64,000 nt of DNA from Adiantum capillus-veneris (taxonomy: Eukaryota > Streptophyta > Polypodiopsida > Polypodiales > Pteridaceae), in assembly GCA_014529385.2 (NCBI GenBank), contig CM043945.1, positions 98,186,612-98,250,611 on the forward strand, read 5' to 3'. Below, one piece after another: positions 12,241-23,919 of the stretch (positions within the stretch are counted from its first letter, which is position 1; every line of letters starts with the position of its first letter). A program made the position numbers and the translations under genes. The notes beneath the pieces are model-generated. The model was not told the DNA's origin and ran no database searches. It saw only the letters and a list, made by a program, of their open reading frames with translations.

Positions 12241-13143
12241 AACGAGTTGGGGTGGGGTAGAGGCGGGTACGTCCTCATCTCCGCAGCATAGGCGCACTCG
12301 CCGATCTCGACGATCGTCAGGTGGAGGTGGTGGTTGCTGTGGAGGAGGGTCCACAGATGCTTCGACCCCTCCTCGCTCACGACCCCCGTCTTACCCAGGC
12401 ACACCTCTCGACACACCTCTTGGCACACCTCGGACACCTTGGGGGGCACACGATCCTAGTGCCTCCAAGCTCTATACTGTACGGGGAGATGGTTCTGTTG
12501 ACATGGATAGAGTCGGGACTGAGATGCGACAACGGATTCTCCAGCTCGTGGAGCTACAGTTTTCGACCAGCATTGTGACGTCTTGGGATCAGCAAGAAAA
12601 GGAAAAAGTCACTTACATAATGGAGAACATCCTGAGAGAGTACCAGCCTGCTCCAGGTTCTTCCGTTGTTTCAGCGTGGTGGATCAAGGGTGTTGCAAGA
12701 GACACCATCAAACATCGACGAGATGCAGCTCGGAAGGCTTTCAGGATCAGCTCGTCGAAGCCTTCGAGCATCCCACACGAGACGTGGCTACAGATCAGGG
12801 AGGATGAGTGGACAACGGCCACGTGGTTCAAACAGCAGCGTGAGGCCGCGCAAGTACGACAGATGACTAGGGGGACATCTCATCTTGGCAGCGGAGGCTT
12901 CGACACCTTTCACTATGAGTTTGTGAGTTTCTAATCCAATCTTAACTATGGCGTTTTTTAAAACGCGATGAATCATGTATTCTTATTACTTTGATTTTTG
13001 TATAAACGCAGAATCTTGCGATGCATCGAGCTCCATCACGCGAGGAGGAGTCAGATGGATATCGCAGAGGTATCCATGAAGTACTGAATGATCTTGAAGC
13101 TTCAGGAGAGTCTGTAGACTGGGAGGCCTTACAGTCTCGCTGA
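12241..13143 (+). CDS. TNPA-like (Ptta/En/Spm type) protein of CACTA-1
   Basis: A Ser/Gly-rich and TP-repeat region (12241-12480) leads into a conserved domain. The domain starts near 12503 with a DRVGTEMRQRI segment and ends with LGSGGFDTFHYEF at 12922. A GT-AG intron (12923-13011) joins a second exon, 13012-13143, rich in Glu and Arg and ending in TGA. Plant CACTA elements encode two proteins; this one, TNPA-like, binds the subterminal repeats and brings the ends together. The frame is open throughout both exons, so it may still be made. The true start codon is not clear: the first in-frame ATG is at 12503, while homology with CACTA-2 extends upstream. Confidence 0.65.
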
Positions 13144-13329
13144 TCGCTTGAGGTGAGACATTAATATGTGTGAGTTGATTTAATTAAGTCAGTATATGTG
13201 AAGTAATATCAATACTAATTTTGTGAGTTGTCCTATGTGCAAGTTGCGACGCCTAGTCATTAGTGGACCAGATTTCAGCTATATGCTTTGTGAGACACAG
13301 ACATGCTTCTGTGTCTCTTTTTTGTACAA

Positions 13330-13600
13330 ACAGTTAGTGTTCAGACAGTTATTGTTTCCCTTATGGTTATAATTATTGTCATTGTCATTGTATAGACAAT
13401 TATTGTTTCTCTTTCTGGTTATGCTTATGGTTATTGTTAATTTTGTTTATGGTTATGGTTATCTGCATTATGGTTTTGATCAAAGTGGTTATAGCCGGTT
13501 ATGGTTTTAAGTTATGGTTATGCTTTTAAGTTATGGTTATGGTTCGTTATGGTTATGCTTTTAAGTTATGGCTATGCTTTTCAGTTGGTACGGTTGTCTT
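13330..13600 (+). repeat. TTATGGTTATGG-type simple repeat
   Basis: About 270 bp of degenerate TTATGGTTATG and TGCTTTTAAG units lie downstream of the TNPA-like gene of CACTA-1. They lack the regular TTTAGGG unit of plant telomeres. Confidence 0.8.
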
Positions 13601-13861
13601 TCATTGGACTTAAATCTCGTGTGAGATCCTACATGGATAGCATGTAGGAGGCGTATAAATGATATGGTTTTTTTTGAAAATTTTATGTAAAAACAAAGGG
13701 AACTCTGCCAAAAATTTCTGCGCGCGGGAGCATGGTTGATATTTTGGTGCTGCTCGCTTTCTTGGGTAGTGGGCAGGAAGTCTGGCTGTGGCTGTGTCCA
13801 TCTTTTAACTGGGCACAGGCCAGGCTACCTGCCCTCTGTCCAAGAAAATGTTTTTATGCTA

Positions 13862-13955
13862 TGGTCGTCGCTATGTGCATCGCTAATAGCGACTGGTTTC
13901 ACAGCGACGCGGATAGCGACGGGCCGTGTCGATAACACGTTTTTTTGTCGTAGTG
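13862..13955. repeat. Right subterminal repeats and TIR of CACTA-1
   Basis: Several GTCGCTA/TAGCGAC copies in both directions end in TTGTCGTAGTG, the inverted copy of the left terminus. Confidence 0.85.
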
Positions 13956-14397
13956 CATCATGCAGGGACAGCTCATTTCCAACTTTTCCAATTTCTGTTC
14001 ACACTGGCTCCTCTCTTCTTGTGTAAACCCTTGGGGGTTCCCTTCACCTATAAAAGGGGACCTCTTCTTCCTTGAAAAGAACTCAAGCATTCAAGCCATC
14101 AGTGATGAGAGGAATTCATGAGGGAGGGAGTAGTAATGCCAAATTGTACTTAGTCATTAACATAAGACTAAGCCTACACTTTCTCCTAGAAGAAGACTAG
14201 CCATTCTTGCAACAAGCTAACCTTGTAAGATCAACTCTAATCAAAGAAGGTCTTGCACTTGGTCTATCAATCAAAGTGGAATTATCCACTCTTCTTCTCT
14301 CTCCATCAATAATGGTGCCGAGGGGTTTGTCAAGTAAGATATGTTCTACATTGATGTTTTCTTGATTTCTTGTTGTTTTCTTGTTCATCTCTAATCC

Positions 14398-14439
<42 letters not shown>

Positions 14440-15354
14440 ATCTCATCTCCTTAACCAAACCTATCTCTCTCACTCTCAGTAATTCATCCTCTCTACAAAT
14501 TTTAGGTTCTCTTTGCTACAGGTACATCTCTCCCCGCAATATCCTTATTGCCTACGGGCAAGAATAGGGCTTGGGAGGGAAACTTCTCATCTCTTCACTT
14601 CTCTCATATCGACATTTCTCACATACTATCCTAGATGAATAATCCGGATGATGAGAATTTCTATCGCTTTCACTCTGTACGATCTATTAGAATTAACGTA
14701 TGGATTAGCCGTAAAATACATTTTCAACAACGTATAGTGTTTCTCTTTGGCCCCAAAAGGCTCAATGAAATAATTCTTTCACCGGATCCCATCATACTAC
14801 CTCTTATAGACTATAACTTTTCTTTTCATGTAAGCATAGTTATCTTGCTATGAACCAAGAGGATTTGTATACACAATTAATCCCCATCACTAGACAAAAC
14901 ATATATATTTGGTCAGCCAAGATTGAATGCCATTAACTCATCTATTAACCCTTTCATACTACCCATGATACGATATGACCATAGCCTTGATATTTTCATC
15001 TTTGTGCTGTTTTGACACTCTCTTTTGTGTTCTTTCTTTGTGTGTGTGAGTGCAAGAGAGAAATAGTGGAATTTCTTTGATTGCACTTCACTCCAACCCC
15101 TAGTCTTCATGGCATCTATGGTTTAACTCCTTCATAGAGTTTTTTTTGGAGTTCTCTCACAAACTCTCACAACCATAAGTCCGGTGCTTTCCTGGCAAGA
15201 CCGCAAATTTCTCGACAACGTCTCATCACGTCCAAGCGGCGTATCTGTCGGATTCTGCAAAAAAAAACAATAAGATGGCTTTTTATAAGTATAAACATAT
15301 AGCGAGCGACGTTTATAAAAAATTACAATAAATAGAAAAGAGTAAACCCTAATA

Positions 15355-16527
15355 CTAACCATGCCGCCGCGATAAGTTAGGATGTCTATAAGGGCGTTTA
15401 AGCCCTTCCTTCCTGCGTACTCACGCTCGTACGGTGTGGGATCCCGTCCTGTAAATGACCAGTATCAAAACATGCAAAGAATCCATTATGTTAGAATTTC
15501 AAATCACATAAACCCTAAACTATCGAACATAGATGTGAAAACACTTACAAAATCGGCCTCAAATGATGCCCACTCGCCGCTCCCCAAGTGGTGCCAGCTC
15601 CAAGCCTCTACTCGCACTCTGGCTGTCTCCTTTTGTTGCTTCCACTTGTCGAGATTCTTACACGCTTCTTTCTTCGCATGCTTCCAATCTTCTTTCGCCA
15701 GCCAATCTAGTCTGTTCCATCCATGCTTGATTTTTTTTTGCACTTCAGAACGCTTATGCTTGCAGTATTAGCGCATTCGAACCTTCATCACATCTTCATT
15801 GAAGCGGTCATCCCCTGTTGGAACGGGAAACTCGTCATGAAGCATGCTGATGACTCTTTCTTTTAATTCAATCGGTACTTCACTCCAGGTGTTTAGTATG
15901 TAGTGTCTAAACACCTGAGAGCAAAGACCGCGCATGCACGAAATCACCTTCTTGCCGTCATCATCCAAGATGATGCCGCCGCTGAAGTCAATGGAGTAAG
16001 GCAAGCCCTCTTGCCGCCTGACGTGTGAACCTGGGTGTCTCGACAGGGGTCTCTAGCGGTGTGTCAATGGGGGTACAGACGCCAGGTGTCTCTACTAGAG
16101 TCTGAGCCCCGAAGCGAGGAGTGTCCACTGGAGTGACTTCTGGAGGAGTAGCTAGTGGTGTGTAGCTGGGGGGAACGGCACTCAGCCGCGCAAAACCTGG
16201 TGTCGATGGCGATGTCGTGGCTAGTGTTGGGACGGGCAAAGAAGGGGAGGGTAAAGAGCCTCGTCGAACATGAGGCGGTGTCAAAGAATCGGTGGCGCCA
16301 CCCCCACAACAACCACCACCGCCACCGCCACCACTAGAGCACCGGTGCCTAGACGAGTGTGAAGATCGTCTCGTCGACACAGAAGCTTCGGAGCATGCTG
16401 AGGATGCCGAAACAGAGGGAGATGCGGATGGAATAGGAACGCGCGATGGTGCGCCAGAGTGATGACGCTCCACGTACCAGTGTCTCTGCTGGGGTGACAA
16501 AGAAGAAAGAAACTCCTCATCATCCAT
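15355..16527 (-). pseudogene. TNPA-like protein of CACTA-2, frameshift and stop
   Basis: On the minus strand an ATG at 16527 opens a Ser/Pro/Thr-rich segment with Gly-rich and TP-repeat blocks, the counterpart of the CACTA-1 TNPA. Near 16000 the frame shifts into a domain that begins LPYSIDFSGGIILDDD. An in-frame TAA at 15768-15770 then interrupts it before HGWNRLDWLAKEDWKHAK and GSGEWASFEADF. A GT donor after that block and an AG acceptor near 15455 give a last exon beginning DPTPYEREYAGRKG. Domain order and the final intron position match CACTA-1. Two lesions make it a probable pseudogene. Confidence 0.75.
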
Positions 16528-16596
16528 ACCTACATTAAACACACGAACATTTAAACTTAATATTGAATGAATGGAGTAGAAAACATGGACAAGTAG

Positions 16597-16614
<18 letters not shown>

Positions 16615-16660
<46 letters not shown>
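16615..16660. repeat. (GA)n microsatellite
   Basis: An uninterrupted GA tract lies upstream of the CACTA-2 TNPA-like start. The Ser-Leu frames over it are repeat translations. Confidence 0.95.
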
Positions 16661-16663
<3 letters not shown>

Positions 16664-16972
16664 GAGGAGGAGGTGCTCGTCGTCTCTGCTGATGAGAACA
16701 TACCTAGAGCATACGTACTTGGAGTGGACGCAAAGACCATTAAATACAATGACGCAATGACTCATATAAATACAATGACGCAATGACACAAATACTTAAA
16801 GAGCCGGAGAATCTTACAAGAACTGGAATGTGCTTGTAGCTTTGGAATGTTCAAAGGCTAGCAACAACAGAAAGTGTTCTTCTTCTATTCAACTTGAGTG
16901 ATGAAAGAGGCAAGTGCATAACTCTGAATTTACAAAACGGAGCAAAATTGTTCAAATACAATATTTATGGCT

Positions 16973-17641
16973 TTAAGAGATCTCTCTCTCATCCTCGCAT
17001 AGCTCAGCATAACTTCCTATATCTATATAGAGCTCTCCGTTTAAACAGATGTCCTCTGTTTCATTTTTTAGATCCTCTGCATGCACCCCATAGAGAGTAG
17101 CAGCTTGATGTTCTTCTGGCACCACCTCCACGGCTTCTGACTGGGCATCTTCTCCGATCTGCTCCATTGATGCCGCTATGATTGGCACATGGTAGCCTTC
17201 ATACGTCCGTGCACTACAAGGGGCTACCTCTATGACATACCACCAGTTTGATGCAGACTTTGTGGGATGAAATATCACCTGCCAGAGCCACATAACTTAC
17301 ATGAGAGCTTCCAAGCACATAAATTCTAAAACACACGTTAACTATTTACATACTTACTTGTTCACAATGCTCGGGTAGTCCATTTCTTAGTTGAATCCAC
17401 CTCAAGAAAACCAGACTCTCCTCTACGCACAGAAGCCTTGCGACCCTCCATGATTATCTTGAACCATTGCACGTCGAACAAGTCGACAATAATCGATCCT
17501 CAAAATCTCTTGTAGCGTGCCGAAGTAAGTGAGTTCCGCCACCACAGGATCTGCATCAGAGGACTGTCGTCGACTAGACTGTTCAAATTTTTCCATGATT
17601 CCACAATCTTGAGTAAAACGTTTTTTGTCGATCCGTTCCAC
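16973..17641 (-). pseudogene. DUF4216 exons of the CACTA-2 transposase
   Basis: Two exons on the minus strand continue the transposase. The first (about 17641-17370) holds the FTQDCGIMEKFEQ and LTYFGTLQEILRI blocks. It then shifts frame before LFDVQWFKIIMEGRKASVRR, and again before LPEHCEQ. After a GT-AG intron the second exon (from about 17281 to 16973) begins VIFHPTKSASNWWYVIEVAP and ends in an acidic tail. CACTA-1 11490-12194 has the same blocks without frameshifts. The two frameshifts show that this copy is inactive. Confidence 0.75.
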
Positions 17642-18428
17642 CCTAAAATGTCAACCTTTACACCATGCTGCTGTGTATGACTTACACTACAACCAGCAAA
17701 GATTATGAGTGGCCGTTCAAACATTTAGAAGTTACTAGTCATACATTGCAAACTTACCTTGGTCGCGCAACCCCTAGAGTACTCCCACTCTTCCTCGGTC
17801 ACTTCTTCACCGCACTGTTGTGAGCTTTTCAGTTGGTTGTGCAACCATCTTAAGCTCATGAATGTTGGTAGGCTCTCCAGACCCGTCAGATAGTGCATCG
17901 GTGGTCGTCTTCCCCGTCTCCACTCGATTCTTGCCCTTTGTCGCTCTTGCTTTGCATCCTCATATTGTGAGATCCACTTTTGCATGACTGGATTGTGAAG
18001 CATGCAAAATCGGTTGATTTTAGCCTCTAGATCTTCCGTCATCTTCTTCTCAACACCGAGATTGCACATGATAATTCCAGATATGCGCTCATCATCTATG
18101 GTTCGCCATAGCGTGTCCCGGGCTTTATCAAATCCGTCTAGCCACTCTCCAATGTACACTAGGGACACTGATACCAGCCAACCTTCTACCATGCTACCCT
18201 CCGGACGTGCCTTCTGACGCACATATCCCTTGAGCGTTTTCATGAAACGTTCTAAAAAGAACATCCATCTGGAATGTACTGTGCCGGATATTTCCACCTC
18301 ATCAACTATGTGAACAAGAAGATGCACCTGAATGGTTAGCATGGTAGTAGGAACATGTTTTTCAAACATACACACAACCTCCGCAGCGTTTAGTTTGGCG
18401 AATGGTATGGAGTTTACGTTGATCTCCT

Positions 18429-18571
18429 TGTTGGAGCTATATATGGCTCACTCTACTCAAATTGGTCTCACCTATATATTTGTATCTTGTCCTCAATATG
18501 AATCAGTCTTTGGGAGCGTATATGGTGTGTCTCTTGTCTCGTCTCTCTCTCTTTCTCTCTACATCTCAACA
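18429..18571 (+). repeat. 5' LTR of Copia-1
   Basis: It is near-identical to 23777-23919. It is followed directly by the initiator-Met primer site at 18572-18583. Confidence 0.96.
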
Positions 18572-19340
18572 TGGTATCAGAGCAGTAACGATCATGCGCC
18601 GATTCAATTCATGGTGACAAAACAGTATGTGTATGCGATTTGCATGTAAGATTCAAAAATTGATAAAATTTTATTTTTGAGCATTGATTCTTGTTAATTG
18701 TGGTTGTTTTGTGTTAAGAAGAATATGATTAGTGTTTTGTGTGACGTTTATTGCTAATCAATCTAATCGTTGATTATGTTTTCTTGTTGATGACACCCTG
18801 AACGTCATCTCAATTTTTCTTGCTGTTCTGCTCAAAATTTGGAGAAACGGGAAAAGCGCAATGGAGCATAGCGCAATGGCACTTTTCATCCAAAACTTGT
18901 TCGTCTCCTCGAGCTCTTCGATTTGAGTTCTAGGTTTGCGTCAATCGGAGTTCGCAGCAGAAAGTTATGCTGTTTTTACTGCAATTGAGCTTGACGCAGC
19001 TTTCTTCGTCCTACTTCTTCATGAAGCGTCCGCGATCATTTCTCTTATTTTGGCGTTAACTTTTTCGAGAAGATTTAGCTTTTTGCTATTCATATTGTGG
19101 GCGTCAATCTTGCGTCTCACGCCACTCTATTTTGAGGACTCTTTTATTATTAACGTCTCCTTTACCCTGCCCTTTTTGGGTGACGTCTCTCACATCTTTG
19201 GAAGTTCCTTGAGCGTCCTTCTTACGTTTATCGTTGACAGAACGCAGTCCTCATATCTCTCTCATTCTCAATTGCGGCCTTCGCCATATATGGTGTGCAA
19301 ATTCTGCGATCTTATCTTATACGTCTTCTCGCAACAAGAT

Positions 19341-22300
19341 ATGGCTATGAATATTCTCGTCAACGGCTTTCCTTCTGGCCAGCGTTCTGTTCCTCCTTTC
19401 CAAGGTCAAGGTTTTCCAGGCTGGAAAGCAAAGATGTTGTTAATTCTTGAAGGCGATGAACTCTCCGATGTTGTTCTTGGAAATCGTGTTTGTCCGCCTC
19501 AGCCTGTTGATACTGATAATGATAACGTGCTTATCACTGAAGGACCTATATTTAAAGATTGGAATGTTGCCTATACGGATTGGCAACGACGTGATAAAGC
19601 AGCTCGTCGGTATATTCTTTCTGCTCTTACTGATTCCCTTTTGCTTGATATGTACGAACTGCCTACTTCCCACGACGTATGGAAGTACCTTATTGCAAAC
19701 TTTCAGAAGAAATCTGTCACAGAAATACTTTATTTGAGAGGGTTGCTTAACAAGTTACAATATGAAGTTGGTACTGCCATGACGGGACATATTGAATCTT
19801 TCAAATCTATTATTAATCAACTTGCTGCTGCCGATGATCCTGTTCCACAAAAGCAACTGATTACACTTCTCCTTGATACGGTGAAGGACTCTTCTTATGA
19901 TAACATTGTTACTATTCTCTCTAATAAAGATGGTCTTGATTTCGACCAAGCCTGCATGTCTTTAATTGAATACTCTCAACGTCAAGAACGTCGTAATGCT
20001 AGTCATGATACAGCTATGATTTCACACGAGGAGACTGAGTCACAACAGATGGAACGGGCTTTTTATGCTCGAAGGCGTCCATTTCAACGAGGAAACCGCA
20101 GAGGTGGCCGTCGCGGTAATATTTTCTCTCGTCTCAAATTTCCTAATAAGCAATGTTCTTACTGCAACAGAAATGGCCATACTGAAGATGATTGTTGGGC
20201 ACGTCAATATGATGAAGAACACAATATTACCACAAAACAACCACGTTTATCTAGAGACTCTTCTTCTTCTTGTTGTGAATATTGTGGACGATCTGATCAT
20301 CCCACTCATATGTGCTATAAGCGTCGATTCGACATAGATCGGAATAGAGCATATGCTACTGAACATCGAAACAACATTGTACCAGAAACAAGCTGCGTCC
20401 TATGTTCAGTTGCTCCAGACAGAATACTTCATGTACGCGATGGATCACTTTTTATTGTCGATTCTGGTGCTACAGGAAATATGACATATCAGTCTAAGTG
20501 GCTCCATAACTATCATCCACTGCCAGTTCAACGTGTTGTTTATCTTGCTGATGATACTACTTGTCAAGTAAAGGGTATTGGAGACTTATATCTTGGTACC
20601 TTATCTTCTTCCACTCGAATTTTGCGAGGAGTATTACATGTACCAGATCTTCAACGTAATCTTCTTTCAGTTGCTAGACTTGTTGATCTTGGTCTGTTTG
20701 TTGGATTTGATCATACCAAATGCCGAATTGAGAAAGATGGACAGACTATAGCCACCGCTCCTCGAAATGGTAATTTGTTTGAACTCTCTCTCAACGATGC
20801 TGTAGCAAATGTTGTCACTGCTCCAGGTGATCATGATTGCAAAGTATGGCATCACCGTTTTGTTCATGCTGATTTCTCAAAACTCCTTGATCTTCAACGT
20901 CGTGATCTTGTTCATGGCATGGATCTTAAAGCCCATCCTCATATGGGAATTTGTGAATTTTGTGCTCTTGGGAAACACAATCGCAAACCATTTCCTCTTT
21001 CAAATACAACTCATTCTCATGACATATTGGATCTTGTTCATACTGATATATGTGGACCTCTACCTTCTTCGAGATCACAATATCGCTACTTCATTACTTT
21101 CATTGATGATTTCTCAAGGTATACGACTGTATTTCTACTTAGACAAAAATCTGAAGCCTTATCTGTTTTCAAACAATTCCACAAGGCTGCGGAACTTCAA
21201 ACTGGTCGTCGCCTTAAGAAGCTTCGTAGTGACAATGGAGGCGAATATGTTTCTCGAGAGTTTGTGAGTTACTGTGCTGACAGTGGAATTCATCATGAAC
21301 ACACTATTCCATATTCGCCTCAACAGAACGGAGTTGCTGAACGAAAGAATTGCACTATTCTCAATGCTGTAAGATGTATGCTAATTCATTCTGGCTTATC
21401 TCGTGTTTTTTGGGCTGAAGCTACTTTGACAGCAGTATTTATTCAGAATCATCTTCCTACTACTACACCCTCTGGTAAGATACCCATCACAGCATGGACA
21501 GGTGACATTCCTTCTGTATCTCATTTTCGAACCTTTGGATGTATTGCTTATATTCATGTTCCCAAAGAAACACGAACAAAGCTTGATGCTCTTGGTCTTA
21601 AAGTTATTTTTATTGGATATTCTGACACTTCCAAAGGCTACAAATTCTATGACCCTTCCTCCAAGAAAGTAATTGTGAATCGTGATGCTACTTTTAACGA
21701 ACAGCTTATGGGAGGCTCATGGTCCATGGATGATTCTGATGATACTAAATCATTGCTTCAAGCTTTTCCATTTCTTTCAGAAGATGAAACTCTTCCTATA
21801 GAGAAACTTTCCTCTTCACAACCATCCATTCCGAATGTCGCCAATGATGATATTGATATTTTTGTTGATTTGCCTATTGATTTTGAACATGGCTCATGTC
21901 ATGTTTATGATGACGATATTGCTGATAATGGTTTTTGTACTTCCGAAGATCCCATTACTTATGATGAAGCTATCTCTTCACCACAAAAGGATCAATGGCA
22001 AGAGGCTATGGAAGCAGAGTACGATTCTCTTATCTCTAAAGGTACATGGATACTAACTGAATTACCTCCTGGTCGTACAACTATTAAATGTAAGTGGGTG
22101 TATAAGACAAAAGTACAAGCAGATGGATCTTTTGACAAGTTCAAGGCGCGTTTAGTTGCAAAAGGTTATTCCCAAGTAGCTGGTGTTGATTATCAAGAGA
22201 CCTTTTCACCAGTTGTTCGCATTACAAGTGTTCGAGTTTTATTGGCATTTGCTGTTCAATTTGATTTAGAAGCTCATCAAATGGATGTGCGAACTGCTTT

Positions 22301-23528
22301 TCTTAATGGTGACTTGGAAGAGGAAATTTATATGGAACAACCGGAAGGGTTTGTTATTCCAGGTAAAGAAGACCTTGTTGCTCAACTCCATAAGGCACTA
22401 TATGGTCTCAAACAAGCTTCGCGAGCCTGGTATACAAAATTTGATCTTTTTCTCACCTCTAAAGGATTCATCTCTTGCTCGTCAGACCCCAACTTATACA
22501 TAAAACGCCAAGGTAGCAGTTTTGTGATTCTTGCTCTTTATGTGGATGATACCATCCTTGTTTCCAATGATTTGGGATTTCTTCAGCAAGTGAAAAAGTT
22601 ATTGTCTTCTGCATTTGATATGGTGGATCTTGGAGAGATTCACTCGTGTCTTGGGATTCAAATCCAACGGAACCGTACAAAAGGTATTTTATTCCTTCGA
22701 CAGTCAAAGTTTATTACAGATACTATTCAAAAATTTGGTATGGAATCTGCACATTCAGCCAACACACCTTGTCTTGCAAGCTCTACGAAGAACACTTCTG
22801 ACAATGGCGGTCAACTTGTCACAAATCAACCTTATGCTAACTTGATTGGATGTCTTCAGTTTGTTGGCATGAACACTCGTCCTGATATTCTGTTTGCTGC
22901 TAATTATCTTGGACAACATCTTGCATGTCCTTCTCTTAAGCATTGGTCTGCTGCAAAGCGTGTGTTGAAATACTTGAAAGGCACTATAGATTTTGGTTTA
23001 GTCTATCGACGACAACTCACATCGGATTCTATGCAATCTCTTTCTCTTTTGGGTTACACAGATGCAGACTGGGCAAGCTCACATTTATCTATGCGATCTA
23101 CTAGTGGAAATTGCTTCTTTATAAATGGTTGTCTTGTTTCTTGGACTAGCAAGAAACAACGTTGTGTTGCAGTTTCTACAACTGAGTCAGAATATGTTGC
23201 GGCATCACTTGCAGCTCGTGAGTTGATTTGGCTTCGACAAATGCTGGTTGATATTGGTCACTCTCCTCTTTCTAGCACACCCTTGCGGTGTGACAACCAA
23301 AGTGCTATTAGTCTTGCAAAAGACTATGTTCAACATAATAAGTCAAAGCACATTGCTGTCCATTATCATTATGTCAGGTATGAAGTACGCAAAGGAACCA
23401 TTATGGTTGAACACTGTCCAAGTGACCATATGATTGCAGACATTTTGACCAAAGGCCTCAACGAGTCACGTTTCATCCTCTTGCGCTCGGAGCTTGGAGT
23501 TGCTTCGACCTCACTCTTTCTAGATTAG
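19341..23528 (+). CDS. Copia gag-pol polyprotein
   Basis: The frame stays open from 18936, but I start it at the ATG at 19341. That gives 1395 aa, normal for the family, and puts the gag core (FQGQGFPGWKAKML) near the N-terminus. In order (residues from 19341): two CCHC zinc knuckles at about 272 and 312; the aspartic protease DSGAT at 374; integrase with a GAG-pre-integrase zinc region and a DD35E triad (D569, D631, E667; RSDNGGEY, NGVAERK); reverse transcriptase with TFSPVVRITSVR, MDVRTAFLNGDL and the catalytic YVDD at 1067; RNase H with YTDADWA at 1239 and STTESEY. The protein replicates the element through a cytoplasmic particle and integrates the cDNA. I see no stop or frameshift, so it may be active and could also mobilise LTR-1/LTR-2-type elements that use the same primer tRNA. 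Confidence 0.96.
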   Translation: MAMNILVNGFPSGQRSVPPFQGQGFPGWKAKMLLILEGDELSDVVLGNRVCPPQPVDTDNDNVLITEGPIFKDWNVAYTDWQRRDKAARRYILSALTDSLLLDMYELPTSHDVWKYLIANFQKKSVTEILYLRGLLNKLQYEVGTAMTGHIESFKSIINQLAAADDPVPQKQLITLLLDTVKDSSYDNIVTILSNKDGLDFDQACMSLIEYSQRQERRNASHDTAMISHEETESQQMERAFYARRRPFQRGNRRGGRRGNIFSRLKFPNKQCSYCNRNGHTEDDCWARQYDEEHNITTKQPRLSRDSSSSCCEYCGRSDHPTHMCYKRRFDIDRNRAYATEHRNNIVPETSCVLCSVAPDRILHVRDGSLFIVDSGATGNMTYQSKWLHNYHPLPVQRVVYLADDTTCQVKGIGDLYLGTLSSSTRILRGVLHVPDLQRNLLSVARLVDLGLFVGFDHTKCRIEKDGQTIATAPRNGNLFELSLNDAVANVVTAPGDHDCKVWHHRFVHADFSKLLDLQRRDLVHGMDLKAHPHMGICEFCALGKHNRKPFPLSNTTHSHDILDLVHTDICGPLPSSRSQYRYFITFIDDFSRYTTVFLLRQKSEALSVFKQFHKAAELQTGRRLKKLRSDNGGEYVSREFVSYCADSGIHHEHTIPYSPQQNGVAERKNCTILNAVRCMLIHSGLSRVFWAEATLTAVFIQNHLPTTTPSGKIPITAWTGDIPSVSHFRTFGCIAYIHVPKETRTKLDALGLKVIFIGYSDTSKGYKFYDPSSKKVIVNRDATFNEQLMGGSWSMDDSDDTKSLLQAFPFLSEDETLPIEKLSSSQPSIPNVANDDIDIFVDLPIDFEHGSCHVYDDDIADNGFCTSEDPITYDEAISSPQKDQWQEAMEAEYDSLISKGTWILTELPPGRTTIKCKWVYKTKVQADGSFDKFKARLVAKGYSQVAGVDYQETFSPVVRITSVRVLLAFAVQFDLEAHQMDVRTAFLNGDLEEEIYMEQPEGFVIPGKEDLVAQLHKALYGLKQASRAWYTKFDLFLTSKGFISCSSDPNLYIKRQGSSFVILALYVDDTILVSNDLGFLQQVKKLLSSAFDMVDLGEIHSCLGIQIQRNRTKGILFLRQSKFITDTIQKFGMESAHSANTPCLASSTKNTSDNGGQLVTNQPYANLIGCLQFVGMNTRPDILFAANYLGQHLACPSLKHWSAAKRVLKYLKGTIDFGLVYRRQLTSDSMQSLSLLGYTDADWASSHLSMRSTSGNCFFINGCLVSWTSKKQRCVAVSTTESEYVAASLAARELIWLRQMLVDIGHSPLSSTPLRCDNQSAISLAKDYVQHNKSKHIAVHYHYVRYEVRKGTIMVEHCPSDHMIADILTKGLNESRFILLRSELGVASTSLFLD

Positions 23529-23776
23529 CTTCTTTGCTATTGTAATAGCTTTGTACATATGACATTGTAATCTTTTAGGTACCATGCACTATGCACACTC
23601 CACATTTGCACATTGTGATCTCTAAGTCACTTGAATATTTGTACATAGATGCACAATTCACTTTCACATCATCATCGCTGGTTCATATTTTCACATTGTA
23701 TAGGGGCTTGGGTTTTTCCCTTGAACTCCCCAAGGGTTTTTTCATCCAAAGCTAGAGACCTTTGTTTGAGTGGGGG

Positions 23777-23919
23777 TGTTGGAGCTATATATGGTTCACT
23801 CTACTCAAATTGGTCTCACCTATATATTTGTATCTTGTCCTCAATATGAATCAGTCTTTGGGAGCGTATATGGTGTGTCTCTTGTCTCGTCTCTCTCTCT
23901 TTCTCTCTACATCTCAACA
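23777..23919 (+). repeat. 3' LTR of Copia-1
   Basis: It starts TGTTGG and ends CAACA, preceded by the polypurine tract and followed by target copy CTCCT. Confidence 0.96.

Larger units (their letters stand above)
8812..13955 (+). mobile_element. CACTA-1: CACTA transposon in the LARD right LTR
   Basis: It begins CACTACAACA and ends TTGTCGTAGTG, and CAT flanks it on both sides (8809-8811, 13956-13958). The uninterrupted left LTR has a single CAT at the equivalent place, so this is a 3-bp target duplication typical of CACTA. TAGCGACGC subterminal repeats lie inside both ends. It carries a truncated tnp2, a DUF4216 segment and a TNPA-like gene, all on the plus strand. The segment around 10140-10220 matches 25290-25370 in reverse, so CACTA-1 and CACTA-2 are one family. 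With most of the transposase gone it is non-autonomous. Confidence 0.93.
4407..15217 (+). mobile_element. LARD-like non-autonomous LTR retrotransposon
   Basis: The LTRs start TGTC and end CA, at 4407-5699 on the left and 8074-8811 plus 13959-15217 on the right; the right one is split by CACTA-1. The 4-bp ACGT abuts both outer ends. A primer-site-like TGGTGAACCCGACGCG follows the left LTR at 5706-5721, and a purine tract (AGAGGGGGTGGA) precedes the right LTR. The interior is only about 2.4 kb and holds one long frame with no protease, reverse transcriptase, RNase H or integrase motifs. Replication would need enzymes from another element. It lies inside CACTA-2, next to a small palindrome at 4387-4410. 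Confidence 0.8.
8074..15217 (+). repeat. Right LTR of the LARD-like element, split by CACTA-1
   Basis: The two LTR pieces are 8074-8811 and 13959-15217. Joined, they match the left LTR but carry extra sequence at 8614-8644 and 14092-14780. The second includes an (AT)n tract at 14400-14436. The extra sequence is more likely lost from the left copy than gained here. Confidence 0.8.
18429..23919 (+). mobile_element. Copia-1: intact Ty1/copia retrotransposon
   Basis: Identical-length LTRs of 143 bp (18429-18571 and 23777-23919) start TGTTGG and end CAACA. The target duplication CTCCT is perfect (18424-18428 and 23920-23924). The primer site TGGTATCAGAGC (18572-18583) matches initiator-Met tRNA, and a polypurine tract GAGTGGGGG lies at 23768-23776. 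One uninterrupted gag-pol frame fills the interior. The LTRs differ at about one base in what I can compare, so the insertion is young, and it is the most recent or among the most recent in the nest. Confidence 0.97.

Noticed and set aside
13330-13600. Interstitial telomere repeat
   Set aside because: Units are TTATGG and TGCTTTTAAG mixtures, not TTTAGGG or TTAGGG, and lie inside CACTA-1.
18936-19340. N-terminal extension of the Copia polyprotein
   Set aside because: The frame is open, but it encodes a hydrophobic stretch unlike any gag and lies in the leader after the primer site; the ATG at 19341 gives the normal length and gag start.
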